Notes: generated from the letters alone by a model not told the origin. 14,194 nucleotides of DNA from Gamarada debralockiae (GCA_002803225.1 NXFV01001890.1:1-14194); one strand, 5' to 3'; positions 1 to 8,886 are shown, counted from the first letter of the stretch. Numbers and translations: made by a program.

Positions 1-635
1 TTATACTACTAGGGTATGAGTCACTGTATTCGTAAGCTTCGCCACCCCTAATTGCCACCACCATTGCCACCACTATATTAGTCTTAGGTATTTCCCAACA
101 AGAACCTTGATGCGAAGGCTGATCATTAAAAAATTTAATTTAACCACTAGACAGAGGTTCTTCAATTCAAGCGGGCTGGGAATTCACCCTACCCCACCGC
201 CATCGTAACTCTGCTACGACTATTTAGAATTTCGTTCTTCTTTGTAATACCGTCATTTTGGTAGGAAGTTCTGCTGGTCACTAGTCATACCTCGCAGGAG
301 GTACCTTGGGTTAGTCCTAAAGAGCTAACAAAATCTCAGATCAGTTCTAATTTTCTATCTTATCTGATAACAAAACGTAGAGAATTATGAAGCTGTCGTT
401 CTTCTACTAATTGTTCCCGGAAATCTTGGCGGTTGGTGGCTATCAAAGGTCCAAAAGCCTATTTGAATCACCAATTTAGATTACAGCCCCTTTTGAATTG
501 AATCAGCTGAGCATTTCCGAGGCTGACATAGCCGTCCATCCTGGTATCAACTCGTCGTCTAAGTACAGCCAAGACGACTTCGTTTGGCACGAGAAATATT
601 TTATTCATTCCACCCCAAAATTCAGAGCATCTGAT
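1..635. other. gene-free stretch at left edge
   Basis: I see no convincing gene here. The open frame that begins at 498 with a TTG has no ATG before 636, so this part is probably 5' leader or intergenic DNA for the decayed gene at 636. A short imperfect repeat of TTGCCACCACC-type words lies near 52-75. Positions 9-25 carry a 17-bp word that recurs at 4806-4822. Confidence 0.5.
9..25 (+). repeat. 17-bp word shared with 4806-4822
   Basis: CTAGGGTATGAGTCACT occurs here and again at 4806-4822 in the same orientation. The flanks diverge, with only weak similarity continuing (GTATT against CTGTATA). It may be the residue of the same dispersed repeat that includes 4842-4903, cut off or diverged here. 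Confidence 0.4.
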
Positions 636-1261
636 ATGGCGCCCATAAACCCAAGAAAAAGGACAAAGGTAACCGCCACATCTTCAGCACGACACAATCG
701 CCCCGCGAATTCATCGACCTCGAATCATCATCCCGCGCCATCCGACCATGAAAACCCCCTCAGCTCACTGCAAACTTACCTCTCAAACGTCTTCTACCTC
801 GTCCACGTCCAAGGTCAAGATGATATCCCCGAAGCCACGTTCGGAAGGAATTGGAGTATGGAGGGTACTACGGAAGTAAGCGGAGCTTACTCAACTCATC
901 TCTTGCTAATATGCTGAGCTGACACAAGAGTGAAGGGTAAATGGCACACCCTTCAACCGCTCACAGATCCACGCTCTCATCAAGGAGCAACGGAAAACTA
1001 TGTCGAATCGCCAGCTGGTTTCGCATACTTTTGTCGTCTCGACGGATGATGAGGAAGGGACGAGTGGGTGTGTTTTCTTATTTCCATTGTAATGGATGAA
1101 TGCCTTGGAGTATGTAAGCTGATGAGGATAGGACCGTCGCAGATACAGTGAAAGTTATGGGGAGAGCTGTGGTTGATGGCCAGAATCAGGGGGCTGTGGC
1201 TACTACGAGAGTTGTCGTTGTTGTTGCTTGGGATGAACAGAGTGAGCGGAGGGTTATTTAG
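636..1261 (+). pseudogene. decayed small SnoaL/NTF2-like gene
   Basis: Best continuous model: ATG at 636, exons 636-875, 967-1067 and 1132-1261, giving 156 residues. The first donor is GTAAGC at 876 and the second intron (1068-1131) uses a GTGTGT donor and a GCTGATG branch-like site. Visible segments are LQTYLSNVFYLVHVQGQDD, then IHALIKEQRKTMSNRQLVSH, then AVATTRVVVVVAWDEQSERR, which resemble the helix-then-sheet order of small SnoaL/NTF2-like proteins; that assignment is by eye only. Three things suggest decay. Positions 662-748 read better in another frame (SPREFIDLESSSRAIRP). Positions 937-966 read VNGTPFNRSQ in frame with the next exon but are lost by the chosen splice. The terminal TAG (1259-1261) is followed in frame by SEDLIFVVEAQKVK up to a TGA at 1406. 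It could still be a live gene with different splicing. Product unknown. Confidence 0.4.
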
Positions 1262-1471
1262 AGCGAGGATCTTATTTTTGTCGTTGAGGCACAGAAAGTG
1301 AAGCTTAACTCGATCATCTGGCTGCTTCTTTGCATGATATTGATATCTCTTGTGCGGAATTTTGTTTCTCCAACTTCAAAAAAAGCTACTCTATACATCT
1401 TTAAGTGAGTATTTCATCGGATCCAAACACCCCATATGTGATAAGCCTATCCTCCTGCTGGAGAAGAGAAA

Positions 1472-1800
1472 TCAAGAGACCATGCGTGCAACGTCGTTTA
1501 TATGGAACGCCTTCTTGCTCATGTCTTTCTCTCTTTGACACTTGTCAACATGTACTTATCTTATTGCTGGCATTTGCAAAGAGTTGGGTCTAGGGTCCTC
1601 TTACCTGCGCATCAGTTCCACCCTCATGATAGAGAAAAACGATGATGAAATTGTGCACGACAGCGATATTGAACCCGATGACAACAGCGTTGACCAGGCT
1701 TGCCATAACCGTGGGTAGGAACCCAACGCCCGTCCTTGATGCTGAAGTCCTTTGTTTGCGGTTACTGAGTTTGGTGCTTGAGGATTAAAATGCGGTTTGA
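1472..1800 (-). pseudogene. anoctamin-like transmembrane fragment (weak)
   Basis: On the minus strand a hydrophobic stretch reads VGFLPTVMASLVNAVVIGFN, followed by a second hydrophobic run and HEGGTDAQ. A GTAAGA donor follows, giving an apparent intron at 1541-1604 (64 nt, ending TTGACAAG). The next exon, 1540 down to a TGA at 1472-1474, reads CQREKDMSKKAFHINDVARM. The order of a PT-x-L-x-NA helix, a second helix, an HE..TDAQ element and a K-K-x-F helix recalls the membrane core of the anoctamin/DUF590 family (Ist2-like lipid or ion transport proteins). The upstream reading hits a TAA within about 40 bp of the first segment, so at most a fragment survives. The plus strand is also open here and reads an acidic peptide, so this could be chance. 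Confidence 0.25.
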
Positions 1801-2943
1801 TCTGTTGCCGCACATTGCGTTATCTGCAACTGTTGCACTGTGTTGGTTGAAAAGTGAGGGGGATAGGCTGTGCTGAGCGCTTTGTACAGCGTGTACAGTA
1901 CCTGCAGGAGAGTTTAGTCGTACTCGTCAAGCTCTTCCTTTTGTTTTGTTCGAGGCCAGGCTGGGAACTCAGGTGCGAGAGCAATTTGATGCAATACATT
2001 GAGTGCCACGAAAACAAAACGCCAGGCCCTACTGGCAGATCTCGCGGTGGATTTATTCCCTTCCTCGTCTAAACTAACCACAGCCTTCTTGTTTCCTAGG
2101 AAGAATATTTTTAACATCAGAGAAGGAGCAGTGAGTCTCCAACATAGCTTGAAGGAGGAGTAAGTATAGCCCATTGACACGTCACAGACTGGGTGAAGAA
2201 TCCGCCTCATCCCAATCCAACGAGGCTAACCCACAACTTTTGAGATGTTTTTTCTCCTCTTAGTATAAAGAAATACAAGAAATATCACGAATTCAACTGG
2301 GCTTGATTCAGGATGGGAACTGGAGAGTGTTTACTTCTGCAAAACAAGATCAGTGGCTGTAGCACAGTCATCCGAGGCATTAGATGCGCGGCCTGAAACA
2401 AGAATGATACTCAGGATACTCTATGTTAATTTTTTCTCGTGTGGGTTCTGTTTTAGTCTCTGGACGTGAGCAGCGGCCGCTTTTACCTGAACCGAGGGCG
2501 AGCAAGCCTGAGCAGGAGCCTGAGCACGCCCTGATTCAGCGTGTCCAGCATAGTACGGGCCCTATTTTGGCAACCTGTACGCCCCGCTACAGTTTCATAG
2601 CCGAGTTTGCTAGGGCACCCCCTTACAAGGGTTCCTGGGAGAGCTGATTTTAGATCCTCAATAAGATCACCAGCAGCTGCACGTGACTCTGACCGCTATT
2701 ATTCCGCCTAACACCTGAATACGTGATGATCATTCTATATTTAGTCAAATCATCATTTCATTCAATCCAAGACTTAAGTAGCAGATTCACGTTCAAGATA
2801 ATCGAATAACAGCCCTAACGACATCCAAGATACCCAACCGGATTGACCAAAACACAGCGAACGTATAGAAAGGGACAGGAACTGCGAGGACGTTCTACAG
2901 CAGTTGTGGGTTACCTACTGGACGTCGAATGACCTCAACCAAT
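1801..2943. other. no resolvable gene
   Basis: Open stretches exist on both strands, for example minus 1914-2210 (98 codons, with AWRFVFVALNVL) and plus 2423-2647. None has a clear start, splice set or recognisable domain. The minus stretch could be an upstream part of the fragment at 1472-1800, but the frames do not join. The rest is ordinary intergenic DNA leading to the ATG at 2944. Confidence 0.4.
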
Positions 2944-3478
2944 ATGCGATTCTCTATTTCAGCGCACTGGAAGAGGGTCAAAGACAAGTTAAAAGGAAAT
3001 GACCCCGACTCGAACACACCAGCCGTTGCGGGAGTGCCAAAGCATCCGGATGCAATGTCACGCTAGGGCGACTGAAGCTTGAGACTGCGGAACCGCGAGG
3101 AGGAACGGTAGCAAATTTAGTAAATGGGGTCATACTGTGGCGTCAAAATCAGGAGCAGTAAATAAAAAGTAGAGGGAAGAGAAGAAACGTCTCAAGCAGA
3201 TATTAAAAGCTCATAATGGCAGTATACTGGACTTACTTCAGGATGCTACCACCCAAGGCATCGTAATCCACGTACGACTTATCCTGAGCAGTCCGATGAT
3301 ACAGCGTCTGGATGTCTCCGCCTGGGAAATTGTCTTGAGGAGCGCCCCAACCAACAACGACACAGAAATCTGAAGCTTTTATTGGACAAGCTCCCGGTTG
3401 CCAGTCCTTTCTCGAACGATTTCCTATGGTATCTGTTGGAGATAACTGTGAACCATCAGCTGTGGGAACACGCAGTTT

Positions 3479-3486
3479 CTATCAGC
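3479..3486 (+). repeat. left 8-bp target site duplication
   Basis: CTATCAGC immediately left of the terminal repeat; an identical copy lies at 4236-4243. It falls inside the ankyrin gene frame (codons for S-I-S). Confidence 0.85.
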
Positions 3487-3504
3487 CAGTGTTTTTAGTA
3501 GTGC
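3487..3504 (+). repeat. left terminal inverted repeat
   Basis: CAGTGTTTTTAGTAGTGC, the exact reverse complement of 4218-4235. Confidence 0.9.
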
Positions 3505-4217
3505 GAAGTCGTAATATATGACCAATAATTGAAGTTTGTATTATTACTACCATAATAACGTATTAGTATGATATTATATGAGATCTAGGAGGGGGTTTAT
3601 GATATTATACTATAATTATCACACATAATATCATAAATATGATATCAAAACCATAACTCCCTACCCTGCCGTCGTCTTCCCCTACACAACCACTACAACC
3701 TTCGGTACTTCTGTAACCTCCCTTATTCCCTTCAATAGCTCTGCCTCTTGCTCTTTGATGCCTAACCAAGACGCCGCCAACTCCTGGGCCAATTAGAAAT
3801 TGCTTTGTAGAATTCGTGTGAAGCCTAATTAATAAGGCATAAATGATTTGTCCGGCAGTATGGCACCTACAAACACGTGACCGAAAATTCGGCCTCCATG
3901 GCAATGGCCCCCGGAGGGCCAGCGGAGCGTCACTATATATGTGATAGAGCTACGCTTCCCCCTACTCAGTTACTTGTAACGTGGCCCCTAGTAGGTTTGT
4001 ACAGTAAAAAGAAATCAAGCTCTTTAGGGTTAGCTGATAGTCACGTGTATCAAGGTCCGCTCCCCCCTTATAATAATATCATATATTACCAGTGCGAATA
4101 GCCTTATATTATATTTTATTATATCCAGAGGAGCTAAACTTTATCATAAGATTTATTACCAGTGCAAGGTTATTAGTTATTTTATGATAATATTGGTAAT
4201 AAATTATTATATGTGTT

Positions 4218-4235
4218 GCACTACTAAAAACACTG
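4218..4235 (-). repeat. right terminal inverted repeat
   Basis: GCACTACTAAAAACACTG, the exact reverse complement of 3487-3504. Confidence 0.9.
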
Positions 4236-4243
4236 CTATCAGC
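4236..4243 (+). repeat. right 8-bp target site duplication
   Basis: CTATCAGC immediately right of the element, identical to 3479-3486. Joining 3486 directly to 4244 restores an open frame across the site. Confidence 0.85.
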
Positions 4244-4805
4244 AAGCGATTTTCTAACGACATGCGACTCCGCCGAGTGAGGGATGTGCTTCAAAATAGC
4301 CGCGAGTAGGAGCTCAGGTTTCTGCTTCGAGAATTTCCTGCCATCATCGAATTGTTAGATCCAGGCACTGAGCTCATTCATGTTCCTGAAGAGATGTCCC
4401 GCTCGACTTTCCTTGACCTTCTACTACTATCGCATAGCAATAGCTTGTCTGCCGCCTTGACAGACGCATGCAAACAGAACTCTATGGGGGACGTGGAGCT
4501 CCTTATTATGCACTGTTCAATGAATACGAAGTCCTCCGAAAATTGATCTATGCGATCGAGTTCGCGGGCTCTAGCGAATGCCAGGATATTTTGTCCTTGC
4601 TCCTGGACCGAGCCCCGGTGGATGGCTTCGTAAGAGAATGTATGCTCAGAGAAATCAGACATTCTGTAGGCGCTGCACTACATAACGTTGCAGGCATCAC
4701 CTTCACAAAATACCTAGGGAAGTACTCGGTGTTTGGAGTGTGGAACGATATGCAATGGAATTGTTGGAACGTGACATCTGAGTCATAACCCCTTGGCCTT
4801 GTTGC

Positions 4806-4822
4806 CTAGGGTATGAGTCACT
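4806..4822 (+). repeat. 17-bp word shared with 9-25
   Basis: CTAGGGTATGAGTCACT, identical to positions 9-25. It lies 20 bp before the 62-bp inverted repeat at 4842, so both may belong to one larger dispersed repeat. Confidence 0.4.
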
Positions 4823-4841
4823 ACGCTGTATATAGAGCCCT

Positions 4842-4903
4842 TGGATCACTACTCTCTAAATGTCAAGCTGCTTTCACATTCTACAATTATGACCTCACAA
4901 CAG
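4842..4903 (+). repeat. 62-bp repeat, inverted copy at window end
   Basis: This stretch matches the reverse complement of 14133-14194 at 61 of 62 positions. The single difference is A here against G there, in the word CCTC[A/G]CAACAG. It includes an ATG (4888) that opens MTSQQ in both copies, after which the sequences diverge completely. It lies between frame-shifted pieces of the ankyrin pseudogene. Confidence 0.85.
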
Positions 4904-5625
4904 GAATGATGAGTGGCTGCTACAGTTTTATCTGGGCGTACGACCGTCTTATGCCAGCGATGTCGCAGCCAAAAGTGGACAGTCGTTTCTTCATTTCCTT
5001 TTGTCCTGGTGGGCTAAGGTGACTGTGTTGAAAGTAGCCATTGGTATGGAGGATGTTGACATCGAGGCGCCTTTTGAAAAAGCTCACGGGGAAACACTTC
5101 GCATAGGAGTCGCAACTATGAATCAAACAAATGTCGAAACCCCTGGAGACACACCTCTTATAAAGGCAACAAGAATGGGTATAACAGAAATTGTCGAGTT
5201 ACTTCTCGATCGAGGCGCGGATATCCATGCCAAAGACATTACTGGTCGCACTGCTCTCCACATCGCTACGGAGGACGGTCATGTTTCGATGGTACAACTG
5301 CTGCTTGGAAAGGGCGCAAATTCGTCAGTTTTCAACCTAGATGGGGAAGTGGCAACCGATTTAGCTGCCAAGAAAGGTAGACAGCAGGTCTTAAACATGC
5401 CAAGGAAAGACGCCGGCTTACCACCGGCATCCAGCTCTAAGTTGGGGTCCGAATCGAGCTCCAGACATGCGACTGGCTATTCCCCGGAAGCTTCGCTATC
5501 GCCAGCTAGATACTGCTACAGTTCGGCGTATCCTGATATTGTTGTGAGGGATTGGCGGAGGATGCAAGTATATACTTTGACGGCTTCTGATTCTGCTTAC
5601 TGGAACTAAACTGGTAGACTTTGGG

Positions 5626-5985
5626 TGTAATAGCTAGCAGGTAGCTTGAGGGCAACAGGAGGGATTACAATATATCAGAGAAGTAGTAGTGTAAGGGGAA
5701 GTAACAATAGCTGTATTCGTAGTACTGAAAACTGGCTCTGTCATACGTATACTCTTCGTCCAAGAAACTCAAGCTTACCCTTCTCAAAGTAGGGCTAGCA
5801 ATCTCACTTATACTCTCTTCCCAGCTACCAACTGCTCGAACACTAGTATCGGTGTTCCCGAATTCCTTCGGAGTCTCTGAGGTTTAGGCTTCTAGCTTGG
5901 CTATCTAGCCCTTCGGGGCTTCCGTATACCCCAAGGCCCCTTATGAGCCTAGACTTCTTCCAAGCGTAAGCCTGCTTGTGTTACG
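5626..5985 (+). mobile_element. LTR-like repeat, copy A (diverged)
   Basis: Begins TGTAATAGCTAGCAGGTAGC and shares a collinear series of words with copy B at 6251: GAGGGCAACAGGAG, TATCAGAGAAG, AAACTCAAG, AAGTAGGG and CTTATACT. The right end is set at GTTACG (5980-5985), which would be a mutated TTACA terminus, so the end is uncertain. No coding frame. It starts 17 bp after the stop of the ankyrin pseudogene. A solo LTR or half of a collapsed element are both possible. Confidence 0.55.
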
Positions 5986-6250
5986 AAAACTTCTTTTGCG
6001 ATATATTCAGCAAAGTACGTAAAGATTAAATTGTAAAAGATAGCTAAAGTTGTAAGCTTTCGTGTAATAAGTGCTCTAGTTTATGTTATAATTAGTCTTT
6101 AAGAAATAACTTTAAAGTGTTAAATAATAAAACTTTACCTTTTATTTAGCTTCAAGGTTATGTTTCTAGCGTCTTGTACAACTTGTATTGTAAACTTTGC
6201 CTTTTTATCTTCATTACAAAACACTAATATTTTAGGAAAAGTACCATTAA
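5986..6250. other. AT-rich spacer between the two LTR-like copies
   Basis: Markedly AT-rich and stop-rich in all frames, with no gene visible. It looks like mutated non-coding transposon interior or intergenic DNA of the kind expected after RIP. Confidence 0.5.
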
Positions 6251-6556
6251 TGTAACAGCTACAGGTAGCTAGAGGGCAACAGGAGTGATCACATTATCAG
6301 AGAAGCAGCAGCTCAGTGAATGAAAAAGTTATTGTGTTGATAGTAGAATTCATCAGCATTTATACAATCCGATTTCCGAAAAACTCAAGTTTGCCCTTTT
6401 ACAAGTAGGGTTTGCAAGCCTTACTTATACTTCATGTAGCAGCTGTGCTAGCTGCGAACTCCGATTCCAAGTTTTTCGGGCTCCTGGAGACTGAGATTAC
6501 CCCTCCAGGGTCTGCATAGCCTAGCCTGATCCTTTAGGGTCTAGGCTCCTATTACA
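6251..6556 (+). mobile_element. LTR-like repeat, copy B
   Basis: A 306-bp unit starting TGTAACAG and ending CTATTACA, giving the TG...CA ends and a short TGTAA/TTACA inverted repeat typical of LTRs. It aligns collinearly with copy A (5626). The bases just after it, TATCAGAGG (6558-6566), resemble the TATCAGAG core of initiator-Met primer sites used by many copia-type elements. That word also occurs inside both copies, however, so this is weak. No matching 5-bp direct duplication flanks it (ATTAA left, GTATC right), which argues against an undamaged solo LTR. Confidence 0.6.
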
Positions 6557-6843
6557 GTATCAGAGGTCGCGATAATCAGACCTAGGAGGGTGGAACAATT
6601 AATTTGGTCTGTATTCCCCCTTAATTTGGCCTGAAGTCTCTTAGTAAAGTGTATCTAATTGCCTAGAAAGAGAGATAGATTGCTTGTTAATTTTGGTGTA
6701 GATAAGAGAATTGGGGTTTTGAGGGCACTGTTGATGTAAGTCTTGTTAGTCCTTAAGTATAAACGGTAGGTTTGCTAAACGACTTACTAAAGAGCTGACT
6801 TGACTCTTGGTTCAAGTTCCTATGCCTAGCTAAGGCCGAGTAC
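6557..6843. other. gene-free stretch after LTR-like copy B
   Basis: No open frame of note and no recognisable retroelement protein (no gag zinc knuckle, integrase or reverse transcriptase motif). It may be the mutated leader of a retroelement. Confidence 0.4.
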
Positions 6844-6934
6844 GGGAAGAATTGAAATAACAGGGAGAATTGAAATAACAGGGAGAATTGAAATAACAGG
6901 GAGAATTGAAATAACAGGAAGAATTAAATACAAG
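6844..6934 (+). repeat. 18-bp tandem array
   Basis: Four exact head-to-tail copies of ATTGAAATAACAGGGAGA-type 18-bp units begin at 6851, 6869, 6887 and 6905. A fifth, diverged unit (ATTAAATACAAG) starts at 6923. The period is a multiple of three, but no frame through the array is long enough to suggest coding; the unit contains TGA. Confidence 0.85.
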
Positions 6935-7640
6935 ATTAGGTGACGAATTAGACGATATTGTAAGGCAAAGTCATGTATTGATTCATAACTAAGGGAAGGT
7001 CTCGTAGGGTTGCCAGAACCCTAGATATGTATAAACAAAGCTAAGCCTAAGCGTTACCATAGCAACTGACATTAGGATGGCTAAAGAATTGCAAGGTAAA
7101 AGTTGAATCAGGCTACTTCAAGCCGTATCCATGTGTTATGTTATAGAATAGGATGTCTAGTAAGATATGCGCAGTATAAGAAGTGTAAGATTGAGGTGCG
7201 GAATTAAGCCTGCAAGAGGTGAAGTTGCAGGATTGTTGGACTGCGGATTAAGGCAGTAGATTGTTAGGGTTGTAGATTGCAATAGTAATGTATACACAGT
7301 AAATGGCAAAATGTGGCTTTAAGATTAGGTTAAAAACTAAGCCTGCGGGTTAAATTTGCATAGTCAACGTTGCAGATTAGCGCTGCGCGTGAAGATAAGG
7401 TTATGGACTTAGGATAGAGTATGGTTGCGGAGTTGAGGTACGGTTGGGAAAGGACCATAGATCATGTGGTATGTTGATACCTAAAGGAAAGGGGGGGGTC
7501 CTTTGTTTCCACTTCCTTGGATCCGACACTTTACTGCGCGTGAGCTTCGTACTGCTCCCAAGGAAAACATCAGCCTCTCAAGTGAAGCGTTTTTCTTGCA
7601 CAAACGTCACAAGTAGGCGTCATATCAATTGATGGTCAAT
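6935..7640. other. gene-free purine-rich tract with degenerate short words
   Basis: No supportable gene. From about 7160 to 7440 the sequence is built from loosely repeated words such as TGCGGATTAAGG, TTGCAGATTAG, TTGTAGATTGC and TTAAGCCTGC, suggesting an old, scrambled tandem array. The open stretch at 7444-7632 has no start context or recognisable product. Confidence 0.4.
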
Positions 7641-8886
7641 TAATTAGGCAGAATTGCAGCTGATACAATTACACATCTTGACACCCAATTTGCAGTCGGC
7701 AGAATCACGTCTTCGGTATTTATGAAAGGCGAAGGGGATCCTAACACTACCAGCTGCCCAATCGTGAGCTCAACTCTAGTGTGCCGCTGGAGAATGCTGA
7801 AACACCATGGCGTTTATGGCGTTTAAACATTGTCCCATCCCACGTGGTAGCCAATGACATGGAGTGAAACCATCTCCCGCCTTCCCATTTCAGCTTTACC
7901 AGCATCCCCAAGCTGCCCAATCGCACTTCCTTCATCATGCGTCTCCGAAGCAGCCCTACGCAGCCGCCGATGCAATTTCAGTCCTTGTCGGGGAGTCTGA
8001 AGTCACCATTTCCCCTGCATCTCTATGTCCGAATGGCTGCAGCTGGGCCCTGTACATGGCTGCGACGATTGGCTGATAAAGATAGGTTGCGCTCTCACGA
8101 CACCCAATGAATGATCTTGCAGATCTCAACGGACCGGTAAGGCTGGGTATTTGAAGACACAATCGAATAGGACTTGTCGGATCGCACCTAGGGATTGTTC
8201 TCGGCCGTTTCGTGCCCGGACGAAACGCCTTCCACTGAATACCTCATACTTCGAGCAACGTTACGAGAACCGAGGTTCTTGACTGGCAATTCTGGAGGTA
8301 GCGACCGTTAATGAAAGATGATCCGGAGAGGCAGCTCGCATGCTGCCTTTGTCGGCCAAAATCTCCACCTTTTCGGTGCAGCAGGAAAGAATCTCTGCGG
8401 TCCTGCATGGAAGTACTCGAGAGAGGAGAGAGCGAAATTGTTGTTTCTCATCGCAAAAAGGAACTTCCTTCGGATGAAGCCATTTTTTGGCTCTTGGAAA
8501 TAGCTGGATTCCATCCATGCATGAAATTCGCCGGTGTTGCTTCGAGACACAGCCCCTTTGTTGTCAGTCGCCGGCTGATACTGTGACACACGATGGTAAA
8601 TTCCAAGCCCTCCTCCATTCCAAGCCTCTTTTCCTAGCCTGGCTAATCACAATTCATACGCTAGGCGCACCCTTCCAGCCCACGTCCCATCTTCAAAAGC
8701 ATATATCTATTTGGGACTGCTGTTGCAGCCTCACATGTGCTACCCTTCTTTTCGTCATTCTTTACTATCGTGAACAGAGCTGTCATGTATCATAATCCGT
8801 TCCTTTGAGCTGACTACCACGGCACTCATTCATTTGTTTCTGACTGTCGTTAACGTTCGTTCCTGAGCATATTTTTGATTTCTGCA
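7641..8886 (+). promoter_or_regulatory. upstream region of the DUF3433 gene
   Basis: About 1.2 kb without a convincing gene. Several overlapping open stretches on both strands at 8261-8589 cancel each other out and lack recognisable domains. Visible elements: a tandem 9-bp duplication ATGGCGTTT at 7807-7824, an inverted repeat at 8206-8227, and pyrimidine-rich tracts close to 8740-8765, as often found near fungal transcription starts. The promoter position is inferred from location only. Confidence 0.4.
8206..8227. promoter_or_regulatory. inverted repeat, 8-bp arms
   Basis: CGTTTCGT, a 6-bp spacer GCCCGG, then ACGAAACG: perfect 8-bp arms about 660 bp upstream of the start codon. It has the shape of a binding site for a dimeric regulator, but no factor can be named. 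Confidence 0.35.

Larger units (their letters stand above)
3487..4235. mobile_element. non-autonomous hAT-like DNA transposon
   Basis: A 749-bp element bounded by perfect 18-bp terminal inverted repeats (CAGTGTTTTTAGTAGTGC) and by an 8-bp direct duplication CTATCAGC on both sides. An 8-bp target duplication with CAGTG-type termini is the hallmark of the hAT superfamily. No transposase reading frame is present (the longest open stretches are under 100 codons), so it would need a transposase in trans. The interior is AT-rich at both ends, with repeated ATGATATTATA words near 3570 and 3598, a palindromic ATATCAT..ATGATAT near 3628-3645, and TTACCAGTGC twice (near 4087 and 4157). These could be subterminal transposase-binding repeats. 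The perfect termini suggest fairly recent insertion compared with the decay of the host gene. Confidence 0.85.
2944..5609 (+). pseudogene. broken ankyrin-repeat gene split by a transposon
   Basis: This is a degraded plus-strand gene read in pieces. 2944-3063 starts with ATG (MRFSISAHWKRVKDKLKGND) and ends at TAG 3064. 3173-3370 reads a helical segment (ILDLLQDATTQG, LDVSAWEIVLRSAP) and ends at TGA 3371. A shift of one base then continues LKLLLDKLPVASPFSNDFLW to 3486, where the transposon sits. From 4244 the same frame resumes (SKRFSNDMRLRRVRDVLQ), crosses TAG 4307 and runs to 4543. Further frame changes follow (ECQDILSLLLDRAPVDGF, then YAMELLERDI ending at TGA 4779). The last part, open to TAA 5607, carries about two and a half canonical ankyrin repeats at 5145-5402 (GDTPLIKATRMG...VELLLDRGADIHAKD; GRTALHIATEDGHV..VQLLLGKGA; a degenerate third). 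Ankyrin repeats bind protein partners; in fungi they are common in large STAND-type proteins, but no NACHT or P-loop is visible here. The part from ATG 5046 could still encode a short ankyrin protein. Confidence 0.65.

Noticed and set aside
2423..2647. plus-strand 74-codon frame rich in Pro and Glu
   Set aside because: No ATG context, domain or splice signal; composition alone does not support a gene.
3241..3480. minus-strand reading with VVVGWGAPQDNFPGG, SYVDYDALGGSILK and a GTAAGT donor
   Set aside because: Attractive at first, but the plus strand here joins the ankyrin pseudogene and continues in frame across the transposon footprint, whereas the minus reading meets stops at the same junction. 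Taken as antisense shadow.
3605..4101. open frames of 74-99 codons inside the hAT-like element
   Set aside because: Too short for transposase, no zinc-finger or catalytic motif visible, partly made of AT-rich repeats.
6558..6566. TATCAGAGG as an initiator-Met primer binding site after LTR-like copy B
   Set aside because: TATCAGAG also occurs inside both copies (near 5675 and 6295), so its presence after the end is not decisive; kept only as a weak hint.
8261..8589. overlapping open frames of 61-93 codons on both strands
   Set aside because: They cover each other, none has a recognisable domain or good start, and they lie in the presumed promoter and leader of the next gene.
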